This document shows positions 1-12,884 of a DNA stretch of 64,000 nucleotides, piece by piece. This stretch comes from Timema cristinae (lineage: Eukaryota > Arthropoda > Insecta > Phasmatodea > Timematidae). Location: the NCBI GenBank assembly GCA_039000515.1, contig JBCFYV010000100.1:28376014-28440013 (forward strand), given 5' to 3'. A model generated the notes under the pieces. It had not been told where the DNA came from. It worked only from the letters and a program-made list of their open reading frames with translations, and did not search any database. Each line of letters begins with the position of its first letter. The stretch's first letter is position 1. A program made the position numbers and the translations under genes.

Positions 1-1061
1 TAAACCTACTAACCATTTCCATAATTATTGTGAGTTGAGCTTATACTCGTATGTTTATAGTTTACACAAAGAAAAACGACAAACTCAATTAGTCTACTTA
101 TGTTTTGAAACAGTTGGTTTTAACTAAAATGGTGCCAAATATACTGAAGACACATTTAATGTTGATACTGTTAATATAACATTTAACAATCACACACACT
201 TTATCATGTGTTCAAATATACAGTAGTTTGGAACTAATGTTTAACACATTCAGTAAATTATCTGTAAATATTAATGTTTCCTCCAGTAAACAAGTATAGA
301 ATAGGCCTATTATTTATCATGTGATACACCCATTACATATCTTAAACAAAATAATTCAAGCTATTTTAAAACAAATTTAGAATTTTTGAAAATCAACTAT
401 CAGTAAATTATCCTTAATTTTAGAGACATAAATAAAATGATGATTTTTTCTTAACGTCTTAATATCAAGTCTGGTTACTGACAGAAAAAATTATTATAAA
501 ACCATGAGTTTAGGGGCACAACCATCGTCAAGATCTCGAGGTTAAAATATTTCACGGTTACAATATTTATTTATATGAGACAATAACAAACTATTAATTA
601 ACAAATGAATCAGTAACAAAAAAGTATTAAAATTTGAAAACGGTTTTTTTCAAACAAACAAATAAATAATTTGTATATTTCATATAAAAATAAAATATAT
701 CCAGTGACGGCTGTATTTCTAGTCATAGCTAGCTTCCATTTCAAATCCTTTTTAATATCTAATGAACACCAAAAGATTGTTTTACCAAATGTTATTCATC
801 ATAAGGATATTGCTAACCAATTTATACTCTTATTCGTGTATCTTACTTCTAGGTTTCCTGTACAACTACTTGAATTAAATATATAATTATTTAGACGTAG
901 AACATACATATTTAAAAAACTTAAGAATTTCAGTAGCAATATTTTTTATTTGAAGCTAGATTTAAAAATAATAATGAAAGCCTAAAAAAACAGGTTTAAC
1001 ACCAAATGGTATATATAGTAATTTAATAATCGTGTATCGCCCAGCTTATATTATTCCTAGA
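1..1061. other. AT-rich spacer, no gene seen
   Basis: Only AT-rich sequence with short poly-A and poly-T runs and small chance ORFs. I see no tRNA-like box, TIR pair or conserved coding segment. Confidence 0.5.
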
Positions 1062-1110
<49 letters not shown>

Positions 1111-1386
1111 CCACGTTTTACTACCCATTCGGGTTATACGCACTTACGATAGTGTGAAAATGTTAGGGTGATTGTGAAATGAAATGGAGGAGCTACAGTT
1201 TAACGTGGGATCTGAACCACGGTGGAGGCTTGGTATTCCACACATTCACAAGTTGTGATTAATACACGTCTCGTCAGAGATGAAGGAAGAGTTTGATCAG
1301 ATAATTCTGTGTTGGGACCGAGGATTGAACCTTGGACCCTCAGCACAGAAGTCTGACACCTTACCCCTGGACCGCCAGACCTGGTG
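1062..1386 (-). mobile_element. SINE-A, long-linker subfamily (A2)
   Basis: tRNA-headed SINE on the minus strand. On the plus strand it begins with (ATT)n at about 1062-1107, continues through the shared 3' domain (cgttttactacccattcggg) and ends in the tRNA-like head near 1386, where the reverse of the A box and a degenerate GGTTCAATCC-type B box can be read. It carries the longer linker (cgtgtattaatcaca-type segment, here reversed) that separates subfamily A2 from A1. Confidence 0.85.
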
Positions 1387-3505
1387 TTATTGTTTACTGA
1401 ACATAGATAAGGTTTTTTTTTAACCCGAACAAACCTTTTCCAATATAGTTTAGCCTGATGTGTTGCTTATAGAAATAAGTAAAATTGACTAGGGTGAAGT
1501 GCTAGTAATAGTGTTTAAAATAGAAATGAGTGTTATAAGGGAAACAGAGGGAGAGTGATATTTTCACTAAATCTAGCTAGTACTGCCATCTGTTAGACAA
1601 TCGTGATACCTTTTCAATGCACTTTGGAATATGGCTAAACGAGGTATCTGTCATATTTAAATCGATTTAAAAAAATTAGGGGTCTTCAAGGTTTGATATA
1701 TAGACTAAAACTGGTTTTCCTGTAAAACCTATGTAGAGTGAATTTCCCCTTTGTTCCCATATATCCTCCAAATAATCTTGTCTGCCAAGTTACTTTAATT
1801 ATTTTAAAGGTTGGCATGACACATCTCATGATTGAGTAAAAAGTTATAATATTTTAATGCGTTTCGCCATATTATTTATATGAGTATATTAAAACCGCTA
1901 ATGTGATAGGAATGAATAAGATGGAATTAAAGGAGATATTCTCGCATTCTTATGAATGAGGAGTGAGATTCTATTCAGGAAAAAAATGCTATCCTCATCA
2001 CACCCTGAAAGTGATTCAAACCCCGTCACCTGCAAGCAAAGTTAACTTAGCATAACATTTAAACCCGGTGGCTACCGGCACAGTTGATGAACTCATTTAC
2101 GTCATCAATTTTTGAAATTATTAAATAATCGAATTATTAAATTAACTGTAAAAATGAAGCTCATAATTATACTGAAACTCCTAAGTTGGTGCTCTCCTAG
2201 GCTACTTATTAACATAAACGATCTACTCAATATAGACTTACCTTGGCATTGTAATGGGAAAAACACAACACCAAGACCCCGTATCATGTGCTTATTACTT
2301 AAACGAATCAAGACAAATCTTAGAGTGGTTAATTTGTATACCTTTTTGGAATCAAACACATTAGATCACTATGTAAAAAGTGAGCTCACCACATAAATGA
2401 AAAACGATTATGGATCTACGTTAAGCTAGCTTGCCAGTCATATGAGAATAAATCCTATAGTAATAAAGCGCATGTTAAATTTTACAAGAATAATATTCTT
2501 TAAATGGTGTATACATAAAATCATTAAGGTATAAATTTGTGTTGGTTAGAATATGAAAATATAATAATTAGCACAATTGATATACCATTAGAATTAAAAT
2601 TTTAACTAAATGAAACATTTCGTTTTAAACTTGTCATCCCGATTCTGTAATTGTAAGAGGATATCTCAATTTAGTCTGAACTTTGCGAGTTTGTATATTC
2701 ATCACTTATTGATCTTCCGTCCCACAAACGTTAAACGTGGGTGGTGTCAGGATGAAAATAGCTGTTTCAAAAACCTTCGACTTCCCCCCTTCTTTCACCA
2801 GATTTCCATTCACCCGTGTTAATCAATTATTAGAGAGTACTCCCACCAATGTGACCTTTACCGAGAAGCTTTAATAAAAAGATAGATGAGCAACATTGCA
2901 GTTTCAAATATTTATGTACACCAAAAATAATAATTTACTCTCCAACTAATTTTGAATCGATTATATATTTAAGCTGTGATTTTTATATTAAACCTACTTT
3001 CAACCATCAACATCACTAACAATAATATTTTTCTCTTAAAGAGTTCCATCTATTTATAAAAAACAGATGAAAAGTATTTATTATTATTATTGGCATTCTA
3101 GAAATATGTCTTATTTGATGATACATTATTATATATTTCATCCTAAATATTATCAAATGCTTCCAATAATACTTCTTTATAGATTTTGGTATAATCTATT
3201 TTTACATTATTAGAAAGACTAATAATATAAATACAAATTAATAAATTTGCCCTCATTGTGGCAATATGAGTTTAAGGTTTTCAAATAAGGGTCTTTCTAT
3301 GAAATTCAGACTATAATGCTTAACCAATTATTGTATTGAATAAATCCAAATACGTATAATAGGTGTTTACGCAGATTAGGCAGTATGGCTTGTATGATTT
3401 GTTTTTCTGGTCACAGAGAGGTACAGATGTGAATCCCGGCCAGATGTATTTTGGATGAAATTTTCAAAAGGGTTTAGCACCTCCCCTATATGTTAATAAA
3501 GGTGT
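1387..3505. other. AT-rich spacer with a possible SINE relic
   Basis: No gene seen. The overlapping ORFs on both strands at 2105-2396 start at non-ATG codons and look like chance. About 3376-3460 holds a weak SINE-C-like stretch with a B-box-like tgtgaatcccggcc; too diverged to delimit. Confidence 0.4.
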
Positions 3506-3509
3506 ATTT
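3506..3509. repeat. Target-site duplication ATTT, left
   Basis: ATTT directly precedes the left TIR at 3510 and recurs directly after the right TIR at 6376-6379. Four bases is short, so chance cannot be excluded. Confidence 0.5.
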
Positions 3510-3530
3510 GAGGGGGTGAGTTCCAAAACT
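3510..3530 (+). repeat. Left TIR of the DUF7869-type transposon
   Basis: Twenty-one bases, the exact reverse complement of 6355-6375; a weaker match extends inward to about 3541. Confidence 0.9.
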
Positions 3531-3711
3531 TGTCTCATCCACATGAAGTGATTTTAAGTAAAATGCGAAAAACTTTTTCTGACTCTACGTTGATGTTAAG
3601 AAGTCCAACTTTTAATTATATATTATGTGAATACAATAAGGATTATAAATCTAGAAAGAAAAATGAATTCATCAATTGGTACAAAAGACATTTAATTAAA
3701 ATATTTAGATA

Positions 3712-3795
3712 AGAAGAGTTTTGCTACAAATCAATGTACAAAAGCAGTTATGGAAACAAACAAATAGGATAAGGTCAGTTTTGGTGCAAAGAGCA
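3712..3795. repeat. Left subterminal repeats
   Basis: Two degenerate copies of a motif resembling the inner TIR: gataagaagagttttgctac near 3710 and ggataaggtcagttttggtg near 3767. Candidate extra transposase-binding sites. Confidence 0.6.
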
Positions 3796-3990
3796 TATAT
3801 AAAGTAGAATGCAATAGAAGCTTCAAAACAAAATGAATAACATGAAAGTATTACGCAGTATAAAATATTACTCAATGTCTATTAAAAAAGTTAAATACAG
3901 TTAATGTAACACACAATGTTTTTAAATTTTCACTAAATTACTTGAGATATTTCAAATTCTGAGATCCTCACAGTCTTCAGGTAGTGGTAT

Positions 3991-5836
3991 TTATGCTTCA
4001 TAAAAATCTTCTACCTCACTTTCTGTAGAATACAGAAGCACCTGCCTGTAGTAGTCCATTCCATCCTGTTCATCCCATCCTTCTCCAAAATGTTTGTTTA
4101 ACAATTTCTTGACATCTTCAATTTTTTCTGCTTTCACTGGAACTTGAGATGGTAGCGGCTCAGGATTGATTGAATGTAGACTTTTACCTTTCTTCAAAAA
4201 TGGTTTAAAAGTTCCTGTATCCACTCGGTAGTTGATTTCTCTTTTCATGACAATGTTCTTGGTTTTCTTTAGTGTGATCCTCTTTGTTGGAGAAAACTTA
4301 AAGTGTAACTGACCAGGGGCTTTAATGACATCAGCTACAGAGGATTTCCAATCATGGATAGGCACATCTGAGCCTACATTTTTTACGGTTCCATATTTAC
4401 AAAAAATATCTTTATATTCTTGTGGTTGGATGATGGTGTCTTTCTTCCTTATTTCTTTTTCGATTCGGCCGAAAACACGGTCAGAAGGAAGGTAGGAATG
4501 ACCAACAACTGGAAATATAATGTTAACAGACTTCACATTGTCGGAAGACTCTAGAACAAGCCATTTGGCAAGCATGCCTATCATGGTTATATTCTTGTTT
4601 TGGCCTGGACAGCCATCTGAAAAAATGTGTATTTGATCAATATTAGTCAGATCTGCATGACAAAGATAATAATAAACAATAGATGCTATCTCATTTGATC
4701 CTTTCAAGCGCTGCCCTTCAGACCAAGTAAAAATATGTACAGTGTCCGTACTTTGTTTATTCTTGGAGTGCCCTTCACAAAGAGTCATGTTATATTGATA
4801 GAGCTGCCTGGAATAGTAGGCAGCTTGATCGGGAACTTTTGGTAAAACCAAATTCTTCTGACAGTCAAATGAGAATTTAAATACCCCATCATTGCTTGTG
4901 GTTTTCAACATATCGTGAAATGATTTAGCTTTTAATTTATTCACCGTATATTTGGCCATTGCTTCAGCTTTCTGCTGATTGGTTGTGGCAGTAATTACTG
5001 ATTTCAACCTAATGCACTCGGAGCATGCATCCGTGGCTGGAGACTTGAAACTGATATTGAAATGGTTCATAAAAATATCCCAGAAATAATGATACTTGAC
5101 CTTATTATGGACATCAGCTCCAATATTGTAGGCTTCCCACAATTTTCGTACACTGCCATCACTAGGAAGGTATTGTCTAACACTCTGTTCACGGGTGTAG
5201 TGAGACTCAACACATTTAATATTTTGTATGTAATTTTGAACAAGAGTTTTTTTGTCACTGTACTTTCTTGATCTCGTGTCCCCACCACGCTTTTCTGAAG
5301 GAGATCTTCCTGTCTTTAGATGTTGTTTACAAATATTTTGAACTCTGAATTTAGAAATCCCAAGTATTGACAAAAAAGCTTCACCACATACCTGCATAAG
5401 GCCACACTTTTTAGACCTTATATAATACGAGATTGTTACACCTTTTTCAGGTCCTTCTTTTTCACTTGGACGTCTACGTTTTGGATTGTGCTGTACTGTG
5501 TACTGCAGTATGAAATTGTCCTGTGACACTTTGTCTTTATTTGAGTAAAACGCTTCATGAAAACGACGGATATCTTGCATAGGCAGGTCACAGCACTGAA
5601 AAGTCTTCTTTTGGTGTGTGCAGTCAGGTCTACGAGGTAGTGATTTTGGTTTACATCTGCAACACACAAAAAAAGTTCTAAGTGCTGAAGGTCCAGCAAA
5701 TATAAATAATGAATAATATCAAGGTTATTTCTGCTTACCTTTCCGCTTTCAGCTTCTCTTTACGCCAGGAAGTTTTGTCACGTTTCTTTCTTCTCCCTCT
5801 TCCTTCAGCTATTAGAACTGTATTTTCACCATCCAT
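3991..5836 (-). CDS. DUF7869-like transposase, two exons
   Basis: Likely the transposase that cuts and inserts the surrounding element. The main reading frame is open from the minus-strand acceptor TGTTGCAG (exon 2, 5656 down to 3991). It lacks an ATG at its start but joins in frame to an upstream exon (5836-5739) that begins ATGGATGG and ends at the donor AAAG|GTAAGC. The 82-base intron lies between them, and the spliced product is 587 aa. The N-terminus is basic, followed by a Cys-rich segment (C34, C45, C54, C55). Conserved blocks include FSFDCQKN (D297), FSDGCPGQNKN (D380) and GHSYLPSDRVFG (D425). These acids are the best candidates for a DDE/D catalytic set, by inference. I recognise the SDG-x-QNKN and GHSYLP-x-D blocks from DUF7869-type proteins. 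No frameshift or stop interrupts it. The host in which it is active and its exact superfamily are not established. Confidence 0.75.
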
Positions 5837-6119
5837 TGCATATTACTTATTCAAACTATTAATAATAATGGTATGGATGCAAATTATATAGTGAAAACGA
5901 TAAACAACGAAAGTGAATAATATTGGCATCAGGCACAGCTGATAATTTTGGTTCACTTGTTCTATTTACCATTTAAAAATGTTGCCAACATTTTAAAATG
6001 TTATTTCCACAAGCTCAAATGTATTTTATTCGACTACAACATGCCATTCTAAAATAAAGCATAATTGTGGGATGAAATCAGTTTTGAAAAACATTATCTA
6101 ACATGTTATGCAGTACTAT

Positions 6120-6365
6120 TGGATTAGGTAACTTTGAAAAGAAAAATAGCAAATTGATATTGAGGATGATGTGAGTTTTGTAACCAAACTATATGAGGAT
6201 AAGGCAAGTTCTGGAAACAACACATGTTTTCAACATGTAAAAATAAATGGATGTAGTAGGTTAAGGAGCAAAATAATATCGGAATCGGATGCAGTACCAC
6301 CAAGAGAACAAGATTCAAGTGTCAACTTATTTTTTTCAATTTATGGATAAGATGAGTTTTGGAAC
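6120..6365. repeat. Right subterminal repeats
   Basis: At least three degenerate copies of the TIR-like motif: gaggatgatgtgagttttgt near 6161, gaggataaggcaagttctgg near 6195 and ggataagatgagttttggaa near 6345 (the last overlaps the TIR). Confidence 0.6.
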
Positions 6366-6375
6366 TCACCCCCTC
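6355..6375 (-). repeat. Right TIR of the DUF7869-type transposon
   Basis: Exact inverted copy of 3510-3530, followed by ATTT at 6376-6379. Confidence 0.9.
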
Positions 6376-6379
6376 ATTT

Positions 6380-7023
6380 TGTCTACGCTTTTACCTATTT
6401 TATCCTTAACCCATCAGTAGGATTAAATTAGAATAGCCTTGATGATTAGTAAAACACCGTGCAAACAAACAAACAAAAAATTATGAAAAATTCAAAAGAT
6501 CGGACTAAAATATTATTTGAAATAAATATTCTTAAAATATATTTTTCTATAAAAATCTTTTTGATAGATTTAAAAACTAATGTCCATATTTTTAAAAACA
6601 ATATTGACCGAACATGAGCACATCCAATACGAGAGCAAATTTAAATATCAACATTAAAATAAATCAGCGAAGAAAAACTATTTAGTGAAAAGTGTATTTT
6701 CCTAGTAGTACACTGTATAGTATGATTCTTGTAGGATTCAACTTTAATAGAATACAAACACATTTTTTGTGGTCGACGTTGACAACATTTAACTATATTT
6801 ACTCTTACAATCAAATGTTGTTAATGTGTCACCCCCTTCCCCCCAAAAAAGAAATCGTTAGTAATAATAATGATGTAATTTTATGGGTATCGGTAATATT
6901 TATCAAAAAGGAAAGCTGCAGTTAGAATGATTTGAATTTTAAAATTAAATAAAAATGCAAATTTTTAAACAATCGAAAAATTATATTTTTCTTAAATCTG
7001 ACTGTACAAATGATTGGATTATT
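6380..7023. other. AT-rich spacer, no gene seen
   Basis: Nothing recognisable beyond homopolymer runs. Confidence 0.5.
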
Positions 7024-7352
7024 CTTATAAAGGTTGGGATTTAAGGAACAAGAAAAAGGTCAGTGTTTTTAAAGTTTTTATATCAAATTAAATTTTTAGT
7101 CAAAACAAATAAAACATGGCTTCAGTATAAATATAATTTTATTTTATTCATATTATTGTGATATCAACAGTTATTGAATGAGCAAACGAGCTCTAGATGC
7201 CAAACTTTTCAAAGGAGGAGAACAAGTTGTCATTAAATTCCAGGACATCCTCGACTGACACTCAAAAATTGTTGATATCACCATGTGAAGAAAATTAAAT
7301 TATGTTTTTAGTGGAGAATTATTTGCCTCCTTTTGACCAAAAAGTATGATAC
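7024..7352. mobile_element. Foldback element, copy 1 (right end incomplete)
   Basis: Begins aaaggttgggatttaaggaa and contains the family's diagnostic central inverted boxes: gatatcaacagtt near 7161 and its inverse near 7266-7280 (aaaattgttgatatcac). The right arm decays after about 7352. Related copies lie at 25995, 26370, 28648 and 52137. Confidence 0.6.
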
Positions 7353-9355
7353 TATTAAATAAATATGGAAATACATGATTAAAGATTAAAGCCAAAAACC
7401 CTCTCACACTTAAAATCTTCTACATCAAATTCCTCCATAAAAGGGACAATTAAGTGATAGCTTACCAATATCAACAAATTAAATTCCTAGGGGAAGGGAC
7501 AACAAAATATTGAATGATGAATTAATATGTACAGTGAACAGTCTATTTTAATATAAATCAAAAATATAATATAATTAATGTTTCATTTTAATTTTATCTT
7601 CAGGAATTATACTACTATAAATCCACATGGCTGACTCACTCACTGACATTAATGTTTACCCACATCCAGGTGAGCTAGAAATTTGATATTTGGCAAACTT
7701 ATTTATATCTTTTAGTCTGTAATTGACGGGAAAATTTCAAAAGGTTAAAAATAAAAAATAAATTTAACCCCCGAAAAAAATTCAAAATGTCGGAGCAACT
7801 TTAAAGTCGGTTCGGACCATTCTTTGGAGGTCTCTTGTGGCTAAACGGTAAGACCTATCTAAAAACTGTTCTGGAATATCATTAGTTTACAACCACTGGC
7901 AAAGAAAACGCACTAAGGGTTTGTGGGGTGGAGCCTCCAACGAGCAACTTGAGTCTAATATATAACTAAAAAAGTGTTATTTTATTTGGTCAAGTATGTC
8001 ACTCCGTTTCGTTTAATATAGGCGAATTTAATCACGACAAAGAAAAATAGTTTTCGATAGCAAATTCCATCCTTGTATTTTTTAATTAAGTGATAAGAGA
8101 CAACTCAACTTATCAATTATGAAATACACCGTGTAATGATTATGGGTGAGTTGGCGGGGTGGAGTAAGTGGAGGTTTGTTCGATGAACAATAATTTTACC
8201 CCTTTTATTTACGCCTCCAATTATACAACATACAATACACATTTTGAGGTTACTCGACTCAGTCTAAATATAGAATGTCCAGTGATGTTTAAAACATTTC
8301 ATTATAGATGGAATTATAATAATATTAAAAATATTTGTTTATCTGCACGTTTGGTATTTCAAATAAATCAAAGTTTATTAGTTTTCTATATTATCGACGA
8401 AGTACTTTTTTAAATGTGGCCTTAACTTTTCGAATTGACAGATTTTGTGAAAAGGTAAAATTCCTTGACACAAGTTAAATAAATACTTTTTTAAATTAAG
8501 GCCTAACATAAATATATATCTGTAACATATTTCGATAATAATATATAATTTATTTACAACTATATCAGCCAAACAGTATTTTTATTGAAATCAGATCAAT
8601 GACTAGAAATAGTTTTTATTATGTGAATACAAAATTGAAAAAATGTTAAAATATATATAAATTCATATACTGAATACTATACTAAATATTCCACATCATA
8701 TAACAGTTTTTTGAATTTAGTTTTTAATCTCTCCTTATGTTATCCACTTAATCCTGTAATCACATATGATTCCAGAATATTTTCTTTATAAAACAAATTT
8801 GATTCTAAAATCAATTATGGATACTATATACAAAAAAACAATAACTGAGATTTGAAAACAAACTAGTAACAAATTAATCATCAGTATTATTGATTCATTG
8901 TATAAATGAGAATGTTTAGTATTAATTGATTAATATTAACCACAACATTATTCAAATTAGAAAAAAAGCTGCATGATAATTACCATTTTTATTTACGGGA
9001 AATTATAACATTTTTAGAGTAGAAATGCTAGGTTATGTTTGTTAATCGTGCATCTAGCTCTAATTAACACAAGAATCATAATATGCGCTTCCCATGGAGG
9101 ATACAATTACCCATAGTGGTATAATGGTTCGTGTTAAGGTTTATTGTATTAACAGTATGCATTTCTTTAGAAACTTTAAATCCCCAAATTAAAACAAAAT
9201 CCCCCCTTTTTTTTCAAAAAGAGATATATGTTTTCATCAACATTCAGACACAGATAGACTACAATCATTTTATTTTATCAATTTAATTCATCCATACGTG
9301 TACTATATTTAACTTTACATTTAAAATAAGTTCCGTTATAGCTTGAAAAACTTAA
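7353..9355. other. AT-rich spacer, no gene seen
   Basis: Short ORFs only (for example 8168-8413), with composition like the surroundings and no recognisable domain. A weak tRNA-like string near 9113-9140 lacks a B box. Confidence 0.5.
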
Positions 9356-9790
9356 TCACAGCCCTTCACGCTGGATTCAAACATCCCTTCAACACTCTAC
9401 CATTTACATAGCGTGACGTCATTTCTATATCAGCCCTTACCCTGTCCCACTTCTCCCCTATACCAGTGAACCGTGTGACACGTCCCACCCCTCCCATCGC
9501 AACCCACTAGTATATGTCACCCGACTATCCCACGGGTCAGAGTTGAAAACCACCCAAGTCGAGGTCATCTGTATCTCATAGGTTAGCAAGCGTTCATAGG
9601 TCGACGATGTTCAACCTCTGCGATACTTAATCACCCGTCCTGTGGTTATTGCTGCCAAATTGTTTGGGAAACTCGCTTATGGTAAAACGTATGAGTCAAC
9701 CCCCCTACCCTCGTGCCCCCTTTTAAACACCCCCTTCACACCCCCTTCTACTATACCCTATACCACGAGGTCAAAATCAACTAATCAAAT
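9356..9790. other. C-rich segment in AT-rich surroundings
   Basis: A compositional island with many CCC/CCCC runs on the plus strand, abruptly bounded by AT-rich sequence. No long ORF, TIR or tRNA-like head was seen. It could be unique host sequence or an old repeat. Confidence 0.5.
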
Positions 9791-10635
9791 CGGTTTTTGT
9801 GTTCTTTAAATTGAATTCCTTACTAACGCGTTGCTTACTCATACATAAAACGAAATACGTATAGATCTTTAAAAAGAATTCAATAAATTGCATTTTTTTA
9901 TTTTCTATAATTAAATTATTTTATCACATTTCAATACCGTTTGGATGAAATGGGAACAACGCAACTATCTGCCATCTTGAAAAGGGAATAAATAATAAAA
10001 TTAAATATCCAAAGATATGTGAGACGGAGAGTTGGAAAATATCTCTTTTAATTTTTTTCCCCCGTTTTGGAAAATCGTCAATTATTTTTATCTATAAAAT
10101 ATTCCAGATATTTAAATTTAACAAATTAAATCGATATATCCCTTTTTATATATCTTAAGGATGGAAACACAAAAACAATATCCCATGAGATCCAATAAAG
10201 CAATTATAGCGATTTTAATTTATTACATTCACATTTATATTCTACTGCGCTTAGTAGTTGAACGTGTCACTAACATTTAGCTTGCTGTATACCAGATATG
10301 TTAACACTTCAATAATATAATTAAAGCCTTAACAGTGATATTAAAATAAGATTCTGAAAAAGATCACCTCTAATTGCCCTTATTTGTCTAGATTTGGTAT
10401 TTGCAATACCAGCTTTGCCCTCTCTCCCACACCTTCCTACTTGTAGGCCCTATCTCAAGCAACTATTTGATGCCTTTGTGTATGAAGGGTGTTTTTTTAA
10501 AGGGTTGAGAACCTTAGGATATTATAGTAGGCACTATTCATTAGAATGATAAAAACATTCTTAGTAACTCTAAGTTCACAAACCAGCTCACAGAGATAGA
10601 CAATTTTTCTTTCGGTAGTAACAATTCGTTTTCAT
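9791..10635. other. AT-rich spacer, no gene seen
   Basis: Nothing recognisable. Confidence 0.5.
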
Positions 10636-10874
10636 CACCACGCCTTACCACCCGTTCGGGTTATATGCTTATGAAATATTTACACTAATATTTTTATGTA
10701 AAGGAAGGTTATATATTTTAGAGGACGTATACCCGCATTTGCGTGGAAGGAAAACCATTTTGTAAAATCCACCCTTAATACACTCGGCCGAGATTCGAAC
10801 CTGATCTCCCGGTCATAGGTAGTCTATTCTATTGCAAGAGTGATGCCTTAGACCATGCGGTCACCGAAGAGGGT
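10636..10874 (-). mobile_element. SINE-C copy
   Basis: Plus-strand reading starts with the shared 3' domain (cgccttaccacccgttcggg), then the internal 'cccgcatttgcgtgg' block and the reversed head with gattcgaacctgatctcc (B box) and cttagaccatgcggtcacc (A box). Moderately diverged. Confidence 0.85.
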
Positions 10875-10879
10875 TAGTA

Positions 10880-11475
10880 ATAAAAAAAAAAAAGATATAT
10901 AAATGAAATTTTATTTGGATTCATATGGCACCAGTTTATTAAAAATATGAGTTATACATGTCATCCTTCCATTTGCACAACATTTGCGTGCTTTTTGAAA
11001 ATCCCTGGTTTCATTAGAATCATATGATAACCGTTTTCAACTCTCTGTTGAGTGTCTGATGAATCATTTATTGAATACTAATACACTCAACTCTTTAAAT
11101 ATCCTCTTACAAAAAAATTCCAAAGCCATTGATGTCAGCGGTTTGAGGGTGGGTGACATTTGACTGGAACTCCTCAACCTAACTTTGCTTTTATCTCTGT
11201 ATGAGTTGGTTTGTGGTCCTAGGTTTACTTAGACATTTGTACTTATTTTAAAGAGGAATTCAAGCTTCTAAAGTTCTGAACATTTGTTTTTTTTAACAAC
11301 CTGTATATGTAATAAGCTTTATATTTTCACCTAACCCTACTACCCAAACCCCTCTTAGTAGACCACAAGCCGCCACTGAGGAAAATTTTCATCTCTAGTT
11401 TCAGTAGGTATAACCTCTTTTAAAGACAATGTTCTTTTAACTCTTTTTTTTTAAGGAGAGTTTTGTATAAAATGT
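10880..11475. other. Spacer; possible old TIR element edge
   Basis: No gene seen. The segment near 11340-11385 ends in cacaagccgccactgagg, a common form for insect DNA-transposon ends, but I found no convincing partner end. Confidence 0.35.
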
Positions 11476-11477
11476 GT

Positions 11478-11738
11478 ATTATAATATTATTATTATTTAG
11501 CCCCGCGTCTTACTACCCGTTCGGGTTATACGCTTAAGTACTAATTACGCTAATGGATTAGGAATTGGGAATATTGAATTAAAGGAAGTGAACCCGCATT
11601 GGCGTGAAGGGAGAGTGGAAAACCATTTAGGAAAAACCACCCCAGTTCACCCGACCGAGATTCGAACCTCGATCTCTCCGTCCTCAGCAGTCGGGCTCAA
11701 CACGACTAGCGCGTTAGCCAACTACGCCACCGAGGCGG
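11478..11738 (-). mobile_element. SINE-B copy
   Basis: Well-preserved SINE-B. It has an (ATT)n at about 11478-11495, the shared 3' domain (cttactacccgttcgggtta), the block aaccatttaggaaaaaccac, then the reversed head with gattcgaacctcgatctc (B box) and gttagccaactacgccaccg (A box). Confidence 0.9.
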
Positions 11739-11739
11739 G

Positions 11740-12884
11740 TAAAAATTGTATAATATTAAATGGTAGTCCATGAAGGTATTTTAAAAACACTCTTTTAATT
11801 AAAAGTAAAATTAATTGGTCTGCAAAATTTTTAAGGAAAACAAAACCAACATATTTCATATATTTATTATAATTTTCTGGGCTTCTAAATTGGTTAGAAT
11901 TAATTTTCTAGATAAAAAAAAAGTGCTCACAGGTGGGTTATATTTCTGTTCCTTAATTTTAGGATTTTGTATCTGTGAAACATTTTTTAAAATGTGCTAT
12001 TAACAGTTATAAAATAAAATGTAATATTTAATCATATTCAGTAAATAGTTTTAATAATAAGATTTATATAGAATTGTCGAGTAGTAGAAATGCTACTACA
12101 AATTGAAATACAGCTTATTTCTTGCCATACATAGGATTGATAACATATTTTAAGAGTTTTGCTTATAAATTATTATTTCAAAAAGTTTGTGTGATGAAAT
12201 TCAGTCCCAAGTCATAAAATAGCCAGGGGTGAATATTCTCATAGCCAATGTAAGCCCCTTTCAACCAAAAGTTTTAGGTTGACGTAATTTTATCGATTAA
12301 TCTGATGAAGGAGAAACGGCTTCTACTTTTAATAAAACATTATTCTCATACACAAAGTCTAACTCTACCTTCTTTATTTTGATTATAAAAAATGAACTAA
12401 AGCTTAGCCTGCCGCGTAAAATACAAGAGAGAGCATGCAAGACCCATAAAGAGGGGTGTATTAGAAAAGCGTTTAGTTTGGTTGCCGAATAAAGCCACAA
12501 TACGTTGGAGTTGATTCACTCTACTGCAACCTGGTTCATTACAAACAGATTCATACCCCTTCTTTTTCTTCTACAACAACTTTAAAAAAAAGGCCATTGG
12601 TTCTCTTTTGTAAAGAAGTACTTGGAGCGTGGTGGAGATTAAACTAACGCCGAGCCTGCTTTATGTTTTCCTTTAATATAACGAACATACTATGTATTTT
12701 TTATTTCTTTTATATCAACATTGCTCAAGAAACCCCGTAGAAAACACCTGAATGGAATTACGTTCAACTAATGGAGTTTCCAACTTGGTTGGGAAGGGAA
12801 AGTTTATATACCTCTAAAATTACACGGTCCTTATGTACTAATTCTAATTTACATATTATAAGGTAGATTGCGGTGAAAGCAAGA
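11740..12884. other. Spacer, no gene seen
   Basis: AT-rich to mixed sequence. Short ORFs (11815-12003, 12297-12500) show no recognisable family. Confidence 0.5.

Larger units (their letters stand above)
3510..6375. mobile_element. Complete DUF7869-type DNA transposon (2,866 bp)
   Basis: The ends are a perfect 21-bp TIR (3510-3530 and 6355-6375, starting GAGGGGGTGAGTTCC); similarity continues about ten bases further inward through a degenerate ATCCA segment. The element encloses an unbroken two-exon transposase gene on the minus strand. Subterminal copies of a GGATAAGGTCAGTTTTGG-like motif lie inside both ends. With perfect TIRs, an intact coding frame and a candidate ATTT duplication, this copy looks recently active. 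The superfamily is not certain: the protein type is common in invertebrate genomes as uncharacterised DUF7869-like proteins. Confidence 0.8.

Noticed and set aside
23..480. Possible repeat shared with 62700-63000
   Set aside because: Only short AT-rich strings such as cagtaaattatcc agree; this is too weak in AT-rich DNA to claim.
2105..2396. Overlapping ORFs on both strands
   Set aside because: Both start at non-ATG codons, overlap each other completely and match no family; chance is more likely.
9110..9145. tRNA-gene-like string with gtggtataatggttcg
   Set aside because: It resembles the 5' part of a tRNA, but no B box or acceptor stem partner follows.
11139..11385. Possible TIR element ending in ccgccactgagg
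   Set aside because: The right side looks like a transposon end, but the proposed left partner (tcagcggtttgaggg) matches too poorly and no target duplication is seen.
11588..11773. ORFs of about 61-74 aa repeated at 11588, 56610 and 59080
   Set aside because: These are translations of SINE-B copies; the protein-like similarity between them reflects the repeat.
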